64,000 bases of DNA from Bog-473 sp963840245 (GTDB lineage: Bacteria; Actinomycetota; Acidimicrobiia; Acidimicrobiales; RAAP-2), in assembly GCA_963840245.1 (NCBI GenBank), contig CAWIYI010000022.1, positions 1 to 64,000 of the forward strand, read 5' to 3'. Both the position numbers and the translations under genes were made by a program. The notes below the pieces were generated by a model. The model saw only the letters and a program-made list of their open reading frames with translations, did not search any database and was not told the DNA's origin. Numbering within the stretch: the stretch's first letter is position 1; each line of letters begins with the position of its first letter. Shown piece by piece: positions 26,282 through 34,784 of this stretch.

Positions 26282-27613
26282 TCAGCTGAGCGTCCCGTGG
26301 CGGCCAACGGCCGCAGCAAAGGCGGCCGCGCGCTCCCGGTAGTCACCGAAGCGGCCGAAGCTCGGCGCGGCCGGGGAGAGCAGCACCACACCGCCGGCAG
26401 GTGTCCACTCGACCGCGGCCGCGACCGCGGCCTCCAGGCTGGCGGCATCGATCACCTCGATACGCCCCTCGGAGGCGCTGCGCACCTCCTTGCCGATGCG
26501 CGGGCCGTTGTCGGGCATGGTGACCACGAGTGTCGGGGCCTGGCGGTGCGCGATCGTCCGGCCGAGCGGCGCGTAGTCGAGACCCCGGTCGTGTCCACCG
26601 ACGAGGAGTGCGACGGGTCGGTCCCCGAAGGCCTGCAACGCGGCCTGCGCCGGCAACACGTTGGTCGAAAGGCTGTCGTCGACGAACTCGACCGTCCCGA
26701 CCGAGCCGAGCGAACGGCAGCGGCTCGGCAGCCCGGCGAAGTCACCCGCCGCGTCGGCGAGCCGGTCGGTGTCGGATGCGCCCGGGATGCCCAGGCCTTC
26801 GAGCACGGCCCGCGCCATGGAGGCATTGCGCGCGTTGTGGGGTCCGGTGAGTCCGAGCGCCTGCGACCAGGCAGCGTCCCGCGCCACCTCGGCGCCGGTG
26901 ACCCAGCGGAGGTGCGGGCCCAGCTCGCCCGCATGGGCGCGCAGCTCTTTGTCGCTGCCGTCGGCCAGCGCCAGGGCGACACCCGGCTTCGTCGCCAGTG
27001 AGAGCTTGTCGGCGTAGTAGCGCTCCACCTTCCCGTGCCAGTCCAGGTGGTCCGGTGACAGCGAGGTGACAGCGACCACCCGGGGCGCGTTGTCCAGGTC
27101 CGGCACCTGGAAGCTCGAGGTCTCGATGATCCAGTAGTCCGGTGCCGGACCGGACGTGGGGTCCCAGGGCGGCCGGCCGATGTTCCCGCCCGCCCGGGCG
27201 TCGAGTCCGAGCCCCCTGACCAGGTGGACGGCCAGCGCGGTCGTCGTGCTCTTGCCCTTCGTCCCGGTGATGCAGGCGACGCGGGTCGGATCGGCCTCCG
27301 CCATGAAGAGGCCGAGGCCGCCGCATACCGCCACGCCCGCCTCTTCGAGCTCCGCCACCTCCGGTCGGTAGCGGCTGATGCCCGGGCTCTTCACCACGAC
27401 GTCGCAGCTCAGCAGCGCGTGGAGGCCCCCGGACCCCGTTGCCAGCACCTCGTGCCCGTCGATAGCCGGGGCATGGGGCGCGTCGTCGACCAGGACCGCG
27501 GCGGCGCGGCCCATCGATCGGAGCCGTCGGATGCTGGCCTGCCCCTCGACGCCGAGGCCCCAGACGCCGACGGAGGCGTCAGCGAGCGCGGACCAGGAGA
27601 TCGGTCGGCGCAT
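26282..27613 (-). CDS. murD2: UDP-N-acetylmuramoyl-L-alanine--L-glutamate ligase
   Basis: A 443-residue Mur ligase: N-terminal Rossmann domain (SVGVWGLGVEGQASIRRL), central ATP domain with GTKGKST (117-123) and TSLSPDHLDWHG, and a C-terminal domain with GGHDRGLDYAPL. It resembles MurD but sits directly after murL, which marks it as the MurD2 type that adds L-glutamate to UDP-MurNAc-L-Ala in the cytoplasm; MurL then epimerises the product. ATG 27613 overlaps murL by 35 bases and is the only suitable start. It converges with the CADD-like gene with a gap of six bases. Confidence 0.88.
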   Translation of the reverse strand: MRRPISWSALADASVGVWGLGVEGQASIRRLRSMGRAAAVLVDDAPHAPAIDGHEVLATGSGGLHALLSCDVVVKSPGISRYRPEVAELEEAGVAVCGGLGLFMAEADPTRVACITGTKGKSTTTALAVHLVRGLGLDARAGGNIGRPPWDPTSGPAPDYWIIETSSFQVPDLDNAPRVVAVTSLSPDHLDWHGKVERYYADKLSLATKPGVALALADGSDKELRAHAGELGPHLRWVTGAEVARDAAWSQALGLTGPHNARNASMARAVLEGLGIPGASDTDRLADAAGDFAGLPSRCRSLGSVGTVEFVDDSLSTNVLPAQAALQAFGDRPVALLVGGHDRGLDYAPLGRTIAHRQAPTLVVTMPDNGPRIGKEVRSASEGRIEVIDAASLEAAVAAAVEWTPAGGVVLLSPAAPSFGRFGDYRERAAAFAAAVGRHGTLS

Positions 27614-28910
27614 AGCGATCCGGGATGCGGTGGGTCCCGCGCGGCTGGAGCAATGCCGTGGGATCGGTGGGCGTGGCTTCGGACAGGTCGGCGCGCAACC
27701 GCGCCAGCAGCTCGGAGCCGGTGCGGTCCTCACGTTGCGCCGCGAGCAGCGCGGCGGCCCGGCACTCCTCCATGTCCCCCACGCACTCGAAGGGCTTGGT
27801 CCCGGTGCCCAGGCCGAGCAGCGCCCGGAACCGGTTCTCGTTGGCCGGGTTCTGTAGGGGCTCGTCGCCGGCGAACACGGCTTCCAATTCTGTGCGGTCC
27901 ATGAAGGGGGCAAGGACGAGGTCGATGAAGCAGCACTTGTCGCAGCGGCCGCACCAGTGGTCGAGCCGTTCTGTCGGGTCCTGGTGAAAAGCGCGGTTGC
28001 AGCTGCGAAAGACGCGGTGGTACGGGGTCAGCTGCGCGAACTGCTGGGCGACCCACAGCTCGCTCCGCGGCCGGAGGTAGGAGAACACCGAGATGTCCGG
28101 GCCTAGCGACGAGTCGACGAACTCGGCGAACTCGCGCTCGAACTCCTGCCCCTTGGACCACTGGTGGTTCACGGCGACCCCGTCGGCCACCACGGTGGGC
28201 ACGGAGGCCGACCACTCGTTCGAGAGCACCACGGCGTCGCGCCCCTCGAGGACCGCGGCCACGAGGGCAGCGGCCGTGATGACCGCGGTGACGGGCACGT
28301 GCCCGTTGAGGAACCCGAGCTCGGCCGAGCGGCGGACGAGGGGGTCGAGGTGGCGATCGACGCGCGTCACCGGCAGCCCGGTCACTGCCGCGGCGTCCTC
28401 AATGGCGGCGAAGCGCTCGCCGGGGGGCTGGACGACGCACAGCGCGGCGCCCGGATGATCACGACGCAACGACTCCACCGTCACGATGGAGTCGATGCCC
28501 CCGCCGAAGGGGATCAGGGGATGACCCGGGGCGGCCTCGTAGGAGACGGGCGGCGTGGGCGCATCGGGGCCCTCGAGGTGCATGTCGCGAAGGTCGAGGC
28601 CGTTGCGGTAGGCGAATTCCCCCAGACCATTGACGTAGTAGCTGCGGAGGAAGTCCCGCTCGGGCTCCGACGTCGGGTGGTCGACCAGATCGATCAGGGC
28701 GGCGGCCGAGGTCTTGTAATACGACACGCCGGCCAGCAGATACAGGATGCGTACAGCGGCCACGACAGCGGGGTCCTCCCAGTTGCCGGTGTGGTCGAAG
28801 GTGAAGCGCTCCGTGAACGAGTGGCCGGCGGTCGAGTAGCGGCAGGTGACGGTCGAGTCCGCCGGGTCGATGGCGAAGCCGTCGTAGCGGAACCGGTCGG
28901 GTGGAGGCAT
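27579..28910 (-). CDS. murL: UDP-N-acetyl-alpha-D-muramoyl-L-alanyl-L-glutamate epimerase
   Basis: A 443-residue MurL, which inverts the terminal L-Glu of UDP-MurNAc-L-Ala-L-Glu to D-Glu using ATP, replacing the glutamate racemase MurI. Recognised by YLLAGVSYYKTSAA near residue 63, GLGEFAYRNGLDL, the PP-loop-like IPFGGGIDSIVTVESL (about 148-163) and the cysteine cluster HWCGRCDKCCFIDLVLAPF. Length fits the family. It is the first gene of a two-gene unit with murD2; a TAGCAT -10-like element lies at 28947-28952 on the minus strand. Confidence 0.9.
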   Translation of the reverse strand: MPPPDRFRYDGFAIDPADSTVTCRYSTAGHSFTERFTFDHTGNWEDPAVVAAVRILYLLAGVSYYKTSAAALIDLVDHPTSEPERDFLRSYYVNGLGEFAYRNGLDLRDMHLEGPDAPTPPVSYEAAPGHPLIPFGGGIDSIVTVESLRRDHPGAALCVVQPPGERFAAIEDAAAVTGLPVTRVDRHLDPLVRRSAELGFLNGHVPVTAVITAAALVAAVLEGRDAVVLSNEWSASVPTVVADGVAVNHQWSKGQEFEREFAEFVDSSLGPDISVFSYLRPRSELWVAQQFAQLTPYHRVFRSCNRAFHQDPTERLDHWCGRCDKCCFIDLVLAPFMDRTELEAVFAGDEPLQNPANENRFRALLGLGTGTKPFECVGDMEECRAAALLAAQREDRTGSELLARLRADLSEATPTDPTALLQPRGTHRIPDRYAPTDLLVRAR

Positions 28911-28985
28911 GCAGGTCGAGGGTGGCCCGGCGGTCCGGGCCTGCCCATGCTACGGCGCAGCCGGCCCTGCACCGGCCCAATGTGA

Positions 28986-29786
28986 TCAGCCGACGAGGCG
29001 GGCCAGGAGGGCGAACCTTCCGCAGGGCCGCTGGGCACGGTCGCTGAAGAAGCCCTCGTCAGCCGTGGTGGCGCCGCTGTCGGTGATGTGGTCGACCGGC
29101 ACCCCGCCCGCCAGGAGCTGCTGACGGTTGGCGGCATTGAGATCGACCAGCCAATGGTCGGGACCGTCGGGTCGTGCCACGGCGCGATGGAGGGCCGCCG
29201 GATGGACCGCAGCCGACAGTGCCCGCGGCACCTCGTCGGAGACCTGGTAGCGGTCGGGTGGCACTGCCGGCCCCACGAACGCCCGCACCCGCCCGGGCCG
29301 GGCGCCGGAAGCCGCCATGGCGGACAGGGCGCAGCCGACCGCGCCGGCGGCCGTTCCGCGCCAGCCGGCGTGGACGGCAGCCAGGACACCTGCGTGGGGA
29401 TCGACGAGGGCGAGCGGGACACAATCGGCGACCAGGATGGCGAGCGTGACTCCGGGCGTGGACGTCACGAGGATGTCGACGTCGGGCAGCGCATCGGCTT
29501 CGGAGCGGGTGCCGCGACCGCGATCCTCGGGCCCGACGACGACCGCCCCCGCGCCGTGGACCTGGCGGGCGAAGACCATCGTGTCGAGGTCGACGCCGAA
29601 CGCCGCCGCGGCCCGGGTCCGGTTGTCGATGACGGCCTCGGGCCGATCGCCCACGTGCAGACCGAGGTTGAGGGTGTCGTAGGGGGCCACCGATCCGCCG
29701 CCGTACCGTGTCGTGACCGCCACCGCCGCCCCGTGGTCCGGAGCCTCGTCCCAGCGCAGCAAGGGGACGGCCGGGGGATCGGGCAC
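28986..29786 (-). CDS. pgeF: purine nucleoside phosphorylase / peptidoglycan editing factor, YfiH-laccase family
   Basis: A 266-residue protein of the multicopper-polyphenol-oxidase-like YfiH family. Members act as zinc-dependent purine nucleoside phosphorylase/adenosine deaminase and are linked to keeping D-Ala/L-Ala correct in peptidoglycan stems. Zinc ligands are in FARQVHGAGA (His), VADCVPLALVD (Cys) and AVHAGWRGTAAG (His). GTG 29786 is fixed by TAGGGT seven bases upstream. In actinobacteria pgeF usually follows ftsZ; here it lies beside murL-murD2, still near cell-wall genes. Confidence 0.88.
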   Translation of the reverse strand: MPDPPAVPLLRWDEAPDHGAAVAVTTRYGGGSVAPYDTLNLGLHVGDRPEAVIDNRTRAAAAFGVDLDTMVFARQVHGAGAVVVGPEDRGRGTRSEADALPDVDILVTSTPGVTLAILVADCVPLALVDPHAGVLAAVHAGWRGTAAGAVGCALSAMAASGARPGRVRAFVGPAVPPDRYQVSDEVPRALSAAVHPAALHRAVARPDGPDHWLVDLNAANRQQLLAGGVPVDHITDSGATTADEGFFSDRAQRPCGRFALLARLVG

Positions 29787-29793
29787 CGACGCG

Positions 29794-29799
29794 ACCCTA
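29794..29799 (-). promoter_or_regulatory. -10 element TAGGGT, leaderless start of pgeF
   Basis: Minus-strand TAGGGT followed by seven bases and the GTG at 29786. Confidence 0.5.
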
Positions 29800-29867
29800 C
29801 CGAGCACACGGCCGCGATCACCTACTGTCAAGTGTGACGAGAAGTCCGAGACGAAAGGGGTGCGGTG

Positions 29868-30752
29868 ATGGGACTGAATCTCGATGCGGTGGGGGTCACC
29901 TCCGAGCCCTCCGAGCGGTCGTGGAGCCACAAGGACGCCCTGCTGTACGCGCTCGGCGTGGGTGCCGGCGCGCTCGACCCGACCGGCTTCGAGCTCGAGT
30001 TCACCACCGAGAACTCCGACGGCGTGACGCAGCGGGTCCTGCCGACGTTCACCACCATCATCGGGCAGGGGGGAGCCGCGGTCTCTCTCGGCGACTACGA
30101 CCCGGCGATGCTGGTCCACGGCGAGCAGTCGATCCGGCTGCACGGCGAGCTCCCCGCGGCAGGGACGGTGTCGACCACCACACGGGTCGCCGGCATGTAC
30201 GACAAGGGCGCGGCCGGCCTGGTCGTGCTCGAGAGCGAGTCGCGACATGCCGGCAGTGGCGAGCCGGCCTTCACCAGCCGCTCCGCCCTCTTCATCCGCG
30301 GTGTCGGTGGTTTCGGCGGCCCGCGCAACCCGGAAGGGGACGAGGAGAGCGCGCTGGCCGCCGAGCCGTTGCCGACGCGCGAACCCGACGAGATCGTCTC
30401 GTACACGACGCGCCCCGATCAGGCGCTCCTCTACCGGCTCAGCGGCGACCGCAACCCGCTGCACTCCGACCCGACCTTCGCCAAGCGGGCAGGCTTCGAC
30501 CAGCCGATCCTGCACGGCCTGTGCACCTACGGCTTCACCGGGCGCGCCCTGCTCCACGCCCTCTGCGCCTCGGATCCGACGCGCTTCGGCGCCATGCGCG
30601 CCCGCTTCTCCAAGCCGACGATGCCCGGCGACACGCTGACCGTCTCACTGTGGGACATCGGCGACCGCGTGCAGGGCGCCTACCGGTTCCGCACCGAGAC
30701 GCAGCGTGGGGAGACCGTGATGGACGCCGGACTGTTCCTGCGAGCCGGCTGA
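29868..30752 (+). CDS. MaoC-family (R)-specific enoyl-CoA hydratase, double hot-dog type
   Basis: A 294-residue protein with two hot-dog folds. The catalytic one is C-terminal (about 165-290): YRLSGDRNPLHSDPTFAKRA then GFDQPILHGLCTYGFTGR, with the Asp/His of the D-x4-H hydratase motif (D..NPLH). The N-terminal half begins SHKDALLYALGVGAG, as in MFE-2 type dehydratases. It hydrates trans-2-enoyl-CoA in fatty acid or steroid side-chain metabolism. ATG 29868 has AAAGGGG eight bases upstream; a TACTGT -10 is at 29823-29828. Confidence 0.88.
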   Translation: MGLNLDAVGVTSEPSERSWSHKDALLYALGVGAGALDPTGFELEFTTENSDGVTQRVLPTFTTIIGQGGAAVSLGDYDPAMLVHGEQSIRLHGELPAAGTVSTTTRVAGMYDKGAAGLVVLESESRHAGSGEPAFTSRSALFIRGVGGFGGPRNPEGDEESALAAEPLPTREPDEIVSYTTRPDQALLYRLSGDRNPLHSDPTFAKRAGFDQPILHGLCTYGFTGRALLHALCASDPTRFGAMRARFSKPTMPGDTLTVSLWDIGDRVQGAYRFRTETQRGETVMDAGLFLRAG

Positions 30753-30780
30753 CGCGGCCGCCTGATCCGGTCGCGGCGGG

Positions 30781-31194
30781 TCAGGCGCGGCAGTCGGCAC
30801 ACACGCCGAAGATCTCGACCGTGTGCGTCACGTCGCTGTAGCCGAGGTCCGACGCCGTCGTCTCGGCCCACCGCTCCAGGTCGGGGAGCTCCACCTCGGT
30901 GCCGCGGCCGCAGCGCCGGCACACCACGTGGTGGTGGTGGCTCTCACTGTGGCAGCGCCGGTAGACGAGCTCGCCGTCGGCGGTCTGGAGGGCATCGAGC
31001 CGGCCCTCGTCGGTGAGCAGGGCCAGGTGCCGGTAGACCGTCGTCAGGCCAACCGTCTCGCCCGAGGCCCGCAGCGCGGCGTGGATGTCCTGCGCGCTGC
31101 GGAAGTTGTCCGAGCCCAGCACGACGTTGAGCACGGCGTCCCCCTGGCGCGTCCGCCGCGACGAGCGGGCCGGGCGCTCGACGTGCTCAACCAC
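30781..31194 (-). CDS. zur: Fur-family zinc uptake regulator
   Basis: A 137-residue Fur-family repressor. The winged helix (about 20-85) includes SAQDIHAALRASGETVGLTT then VYRHLALL. The metal sites are ESHHHHVVCRRCGRG and CADC at the C-terminus, giving the paired C-x2-C structural zinc site. It is the last gene of the znuACB operon, starting inside the end of znuB (GTG 31194), which supports Zur rather than Fur. It should repress the operon when zinc is ample. Confidence 0.85.
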   Translation of the reverse strand: MVEHVERPARSSRRTRQGDAVLNVVLGSDNFRSAQDIHAALRASGETVGLTTVYRHLALLTDEGRLDALQTADGELVYRRCHSESHHHHVVCRRCGRGTEVELPDLERWAETTASDLGYSDVTHTVEIFGVCADCRA

Positions 31195-32050
31195 GGTCCA
31201 ACTCTGCCAGGTCCGGCGCCGCCATACGGTCCCTCCGCCGGGAGGCGACGGCGGGGCCGACGAGGCGGGCCACGACGTAGAACGCGAAGCTGATGGCCAC
31301 GATCAGCACACTCGGCTTGACCGTCGGGAACTGGAAGCTGAGCAGCAGCCCGCCGTCGGCCGCCAGCACGGCCATGACGACGGAGAGGACCGTGACCACG
31401 AAGGGGTTGGCGCTCAGCCGTTGGGCCGCCGCCGCCGGTGTGATGGCCAGGCTGAGCACCAGGAGCGTGCCCACTATCTGGGCCGCCTCGGTCACGGTGA
31501 TGGCGAGGACGAAGAGAAAGACGATGCCGAGGAGACCCGTCGGCACGCCGCTGGCCCGGGCGACGTCGGGGTCGATGGAGGCGAAGAGCAGTGGCCGCCG
31601 GATGGCGGTGAGGACGATGGCCACCACCACGGCGATGACGCCGAGGAGGAGAATCTGACCCGAGCTGATGCCGAAGATGTTGCCGAAGAGGATGTTCAGC
31701 GCCTCACTGGCGTAGCCGTGGTAGTAGCCGAGGAGGAACACGCCGAGCCCGAGGCCCGCGGCGAGGATCACGCCGATGGTCGAGTCGCGCTCGGCGGGGC
31801 GTTGCCCGAGCAGGCCGATGAGCGTGGCCACGATCAGGGCGCCGACCAGGGCGCCGGCGAGCGGGTTGTCCGCGACGAGCAACCCGGCCACGGCACCTGT
31901 GAAGGCGAGCTCGCTCGTGCCGTGCACGGCGAATGACATGGTGCGGGTGATGACGAAGGGGCCGATGAGGCCGCAACTGACGGCGACGAGGAAGGCCGCC
32001 TCGAGCGCGTGCTGGGCGAAGCCGAACTGGAGATAGAACCCGAGGCCCAT
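31187..32050 (-). CDS. znuB: zinc ABC transporter permease
   Basis: A 287-residue ABC-3 permease with eight or so helices; the segment VITRTMSFAVHGTSELAFTG is the family's R.MSF..H...H/E..F.G motif and ITPAAAAQRLSANPF is the cytoplasmic coupling helix. It forms the membrane channel for zinc (or manganese) delivered by ZnuA. ATG 32050 overlaps the znuC stop (ATGA); its 3' end overlaps zur. Confidence 0.88.
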   Translation of the reverse strand: MGLGFYLQFGFAQHALEAAFLVAVSCGLIGPFVITRTMSFAVHGTSELAFTGAVAGLLVADNPLAGALVGALIVATLIGLLGQRPAERDSTIGVILAAGLGLGVFLLGYYHGYASEALNILFGNIFGISSGQILLLGVIAVVVAIVLTAIRRPLLFASIDPDVARASGVPTGLLGIVFLFVLAITVTEAAQIVGTLLVLSLAITPAAAAQRLSANPFVVTVLSVVMAVLAADGGLLLSFQFPTVKPSVLIVAISFAFYVVARLVGPAVASRRRDRMAAPDLAELDRG

Positions 32051-32865
32051 CAGTGCGCGTGGCGGTGGTGCGCGTGGGCGCCGGGCTCGGTCGGGAGCTC
32101 GTCCTCCGCACTGACGACGAGATAGCGGTCGCGCACCTTGATCACGTCGACATCGATCCCGTAGAGGGCGCTGAGCCGCTCGCTGGTCAGGATCTCGGCT
32201 GGTGTGCCCATGGCCCACTTCCCACGCACCAGATAGAGGATGCGGTCGACGTAGGGCAGCACCGGGTTGACCTCATGGGTCACGAACACGACGGGCGTTC
32301 CCGCCTGGCGCCGCCGTTCGTCGATGAGGCGCGTCACGCTCTGCTGACTCGCCGGGTCGAGGGCGAGGAGCGGCTCGTCGCACAGGAGGACCTTGGGGTC
32401 GTCGAGGAGCGCCTGGGCGATGCGGAGTCGCTGCTGCTCGCCGCCGGAAAGGAGCCCGACCGGGGCGTCGGCGTAGTCGGTGGCGCCGACGGCCTCGAGT
32501 GCCTCGTCCACCCGGGCGCGAATGGCCCGGGGGTGGCGCGGCAGTCCCCAGTGATGGCCGTCGATGCCGAAGCGCACGAGGTCGCGGCCGCGGATCGGCA
32601 GGGAGCGGTCGAAGGCCCGCTGCTGGGGGACGTAGCCGAGCTCGTGGTTGCCGACCCTGGGTTCGACGCCGTTGACGCGCACCGTGCCGGCGGCCAGTGG
32701 CACGAGGCCGAGCAGCACCTTGAGCAAGGTGGTCTTGCCGGACCCGTTGGGACCGAGGACCGCCAGGAACTCACCCTCGCCGAGGCCGAGGTCGAGCTGC
32801 GACCACAAGGTGCGCGAACCCATCCGGACGGCGGCGCCCCGCAGCTCGACGAGGGGGGTGGTCAC
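32050..32865 (-). CDS. znuC: zinc ABC transporter ATP-binding protein
   Basis: A 271-residue ATPase: Walker A GPNGSGKTT, signature LLSGGEQQRLRIAQAL, Walker B VLLCDEPLLALDP and switch His in VFVTHEVNPVL. The C-terminus ends in a His-rich tail (AHAHHRHAH) that may bind zinc. GTG 32865 overlaps the znuA stop as GTGA; the longer upstream frame is not used. Confidence 0.9.
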   Translation of the reverse strand: MTTPLVELRGAAVRMGSRTLWSQLDLGLGEGEFLAVLGPNGSGKTTLLKVLLGLVPLAAGTVRVNGVEPRVGNHELGYVPQQRAFDRSLPIRGRDLVRFGIDGHHWGLPRHPRAIRARVDEALEAVGATDYADAPVGLLSGGEQQRLRIAQALLDDPKVLLCDEPLLALDPASQQSVTRLIDERRRQAGTPVVFVTHEVNPVLPYVDRILYLVRGKWAMGTPAEILTSERLSALYGIDVDVIKVRDRYLVVSAEDELPTEPGAHAHHRHAH

Positions 32866-33794
32866 GGGTTGCGGCTCGATTCGAGGGCGTGGAGCAGGTT
32901 CGTGAGCTGGGACTGCTGCCACTGCTGGTAGTTGGCCGCGCCGGCGGGCATGGTCTCTGAGACGCCGACCACGGGGATGCCGTGGTGACGGGCCAGGGCG
33001 CGGATCTGCGACGTGACGGGCGTCACGGTCTGCACGTTGTAGAGCAGCACGTTGATGTCGTGGTTGTCGAGCAACTGCTGCATGGCGAGCGTGTCCGCCG
33101 GGCCGGGGTCCACGCCGTCCTCGATCGACCGGGCGAAGCCGGGCGGTGTCTTGACGTCGAGATGGGCGACCGCCAGCGCGTAGCCGGGCACCCGCTCGGT
33201 GTAGGCGACCGGCACGTTGTGGAAGTGCGTGCGGATGGTGGCCAGCGTGGCGTCGAGCGGGGCGAGAGACCGGTCGAAGGCGGCCAGATTCGCCCTGAAG
33301 GTCGGGGCGTCCTGCGGCGCCGCCTTCACGAGTGCGGCCGTGATGGCGGCCGCCACGGTGGGCACGCGGGGGATGTCGTACCAGAGATGGGGGTTGGGGT
33401 CGCTGCCACTGACGTGGAGCACGGTCGCCGCGTTCACGAGACGTGGGTGCCCGCTGTCCGCGCCGAGGAGCGAGCTCATCCAGGTGTCGTAGCCGGCGCC
33501 GTTCTCGATCACGACCTGGGCCTGGGCCAGCGTGGCGGCGTCAGCCGCGTCCGTCTCGAAGAGGTGGGGGTCGGCGTTGGGATTTGTGATGAGCGAGGTG
33601 ACGTCGACGTCCCGTCCGCCCAGCTGGCTCGTGATGTTGCCCCAGAAGTTCTCCGCCGCCACGACGTGGACGACACCGGGCCCGCCACTGTCGGCAGCGG
33701 CAGCTGGAGCGGCCGCTCCGCCGCCCGCCAAACCGAGGGTGGCCGCGGCGATGGCGACACCGACCAGGGCCGGCCGGAGCGGGTTGGGTCTCAC
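32862..33794 (-). CDS. znuA: zinc ABC transporter substrate-binding protein
   Basis: A secreted cluster A-I metal-binding protein of 310 residues with a signal peptide (ALVGVAIAAATLGLAGGG...AAA). Metal ligand histidines are in NADPHLFETDA, DPNPHLWYDIP and VAHLDV, with the Asp/Glu in GVSETMPAG near the end. The usual His-rich loop of ZnuA is absent. GTG 33794 is favoured over ATG 33812 because TACCGT stands seven bases before it and the upstream ATG lies within the promoter and operator. Confidence 0.87.
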   Translation of the reverse strand: MRPNPLRPALVGVAIAAATLGLAGGGAAAPAAAADSGGPGVVHVVAAENFWGNITSQLGGRDVDVTSLITNPNADPHLFETDAADAATLAQAQVVIENGAGYDTWMSSLLGADSGHPRLVNAATVLHVSGSDPNPHLWYDIPRVPTVAAAITAALVKAAPQDAPTFRANLAAFDRSLAPLDATLATIRTHFHNVPVAYTERVPGYALAVAHLDVKTPPGFARSIEDGVDPGPADTLAMQQLLDNHDINVLLYNVQTVTPVTSQIRALARHHGIPVVGVSETMPAGAANYQQWQQSQLTNLLHALESSRNP

Positions 33795-33801
33795 AACGGT
33801 A

Positions 33802-33821
33802 ACGGTAATCATTTCGGATTA
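33802..33821 (-). promoter_or_regulatory. znuA promoter with overlapping Zur-type operator
   Basis: Minus-strand -10 TACCGT (33802-33807) is followed by seven bases and the znuA GTG. Overlapping it is an inverted repeat, TAATC-N6-GATTA (33806-33821). The zur gene at the end of the operon makes Zur the likely ligand, blocking the promoter in zinc excess. Confidence 0.55.
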
Positions 33822-33862
33822 CATCGGCAAGTGGGGCTGTCGGGACCGATATCGGGGCACCT

Positions 33863-33898
33863 CCGGAAACTCTCAACGGGTTTGTTTAGAGTTTCTGG
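33863..33898 (-). terminator. hairpin between the SDR gene and znuA
   Basis: Arms 33863-33873 (CCGGAAACTCT) and 33888-33898 pair over 11 positions with one G-T pair and a 14-base loop. It lies 64 bases after the SDR stop on the minus strand. There is no U-run, so it is a terminator of the actinobacterial stem-only kind at best. Confidence 0.45.
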
Positions 33899-33962
33899 AG
33901 CAATGCCGCCCGCTGCCTGGGCGCGGGAGGGCCCGGAGGGCCGGGTTGGACCGAGCCGCTCC

Positions 33963-34784
33963 TCAGCCGCCGAAGAGCAACGAGTAGTCGGCGCCGCGCC
34001 GCAGGTGGTGGCCACCGTCGACGCCCAGGGCCTCCCCGGTGACGAAGGAGGACTCCGGTCCCATCAGGTAGCGGACGGCGCCGGCCACGTCCTCGACGGT
34101 GCCGACGCGCCCGAGCGGCATCTGGGCCAGGTAGTCGTCGAGCAGTGGCCCTCCGGCGGTGATGAAGGCCATCAGCTCGTCCGCGATGATCCCAGGCGCC
34201 ACCGCGTTGACGCGGATGCCGAGCGGGCCGAGCTCCTCGGCGGCCGTCGCCGCGAGGAAGCCGATGCCGGCCTTCGCCACGCCGTAGGCCCACAGGTGCG
34301 GATGGGGGAAGCGGCCCGCGCCCGAGGACATGAGGACGATGGAGCCGGGCCCGCCCTGGGCCTGCATGGCGGCGGCGCCGTGCTTCACGCAGATCACCGA
34401 GCCCATCAGGTTGAGGTCGATGGTGGCCCGCACCGCGGCCACGTCAGCGGTCAGGACCGAGCCGAGGTGCAGCGAGCCGCCCGCGCAGGCGAACAGACCG
34501 TCGATGCGGCCGGTGGCCTCGGCGGTGGCCGCCACGGCGGCTGCGACCTGCTCCTCGACGGTGACGTCGGCGACGACACAGCGGGCGGTGGCGCCGCCGG
34601 TGGCCGCCGCGGTGATGCGCTGGGTGGCGTCGAGAAGCTTCTGCTCGGTGCGGCCGCAGATCGTCACGTGCGCACCCTCGGCGGCGAAGCGCTCGGCCGT
34701 GGCGAGCCCGATGCCGCTCCCGCCACCGGTGACGAGGATGGACCAGCCGGCGATGCCGGCCGGCACGTCGTCGGCGCTGGGCAT
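33963..34784 (-). CDS. short-chain dehydrogenase/reductase
   Basis: A 273-residue classical SDR: cofactor motif TGGGSGIG (about 19-26), NNAG replaced by ACAGG, catalytic Ser in VLMSSGAGRF and Y-x3-K in YGVAKAG. The Arg in ICGRTEQ after beta-2 points to NADP(H). It overlaps the P450 stop by four bases, so the two probably act in sequence on the same substrate, for example oxidising an alcohol made by the P450. Substrate unknown. Confidence 0.87.
   Translation of the reverse strand: MPSADDVPAGIAGWSILVTGGGSGIGLATAERFAAEGAHVTICGRTEQKLLDATQRITAAATGGATARCVVADVTVEEQVAAAVAATAEATGRIDGLFACAGGSLHLGSVLTADVAAVRATIDLNLMGSVICVKHGAAAMQAQGGPGSIVLMSSGAGRFPHPHLWAYGVAKAGIGFLAATAAEELGPLGIRVNAVAPGIIADELMAFITAGGPLLDDYLAQMPLGRVGTVEDVAGAVRYLMGPESSFVTGEALGVDGGHHLRRGADYSLLFGG

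Noticed and set aside
29834..30841. Overlapping frame across the MaoC gene
   Set aside because: It is an Arg/Pro-rich shadow of the MaoC-type gene without a ribosome site.
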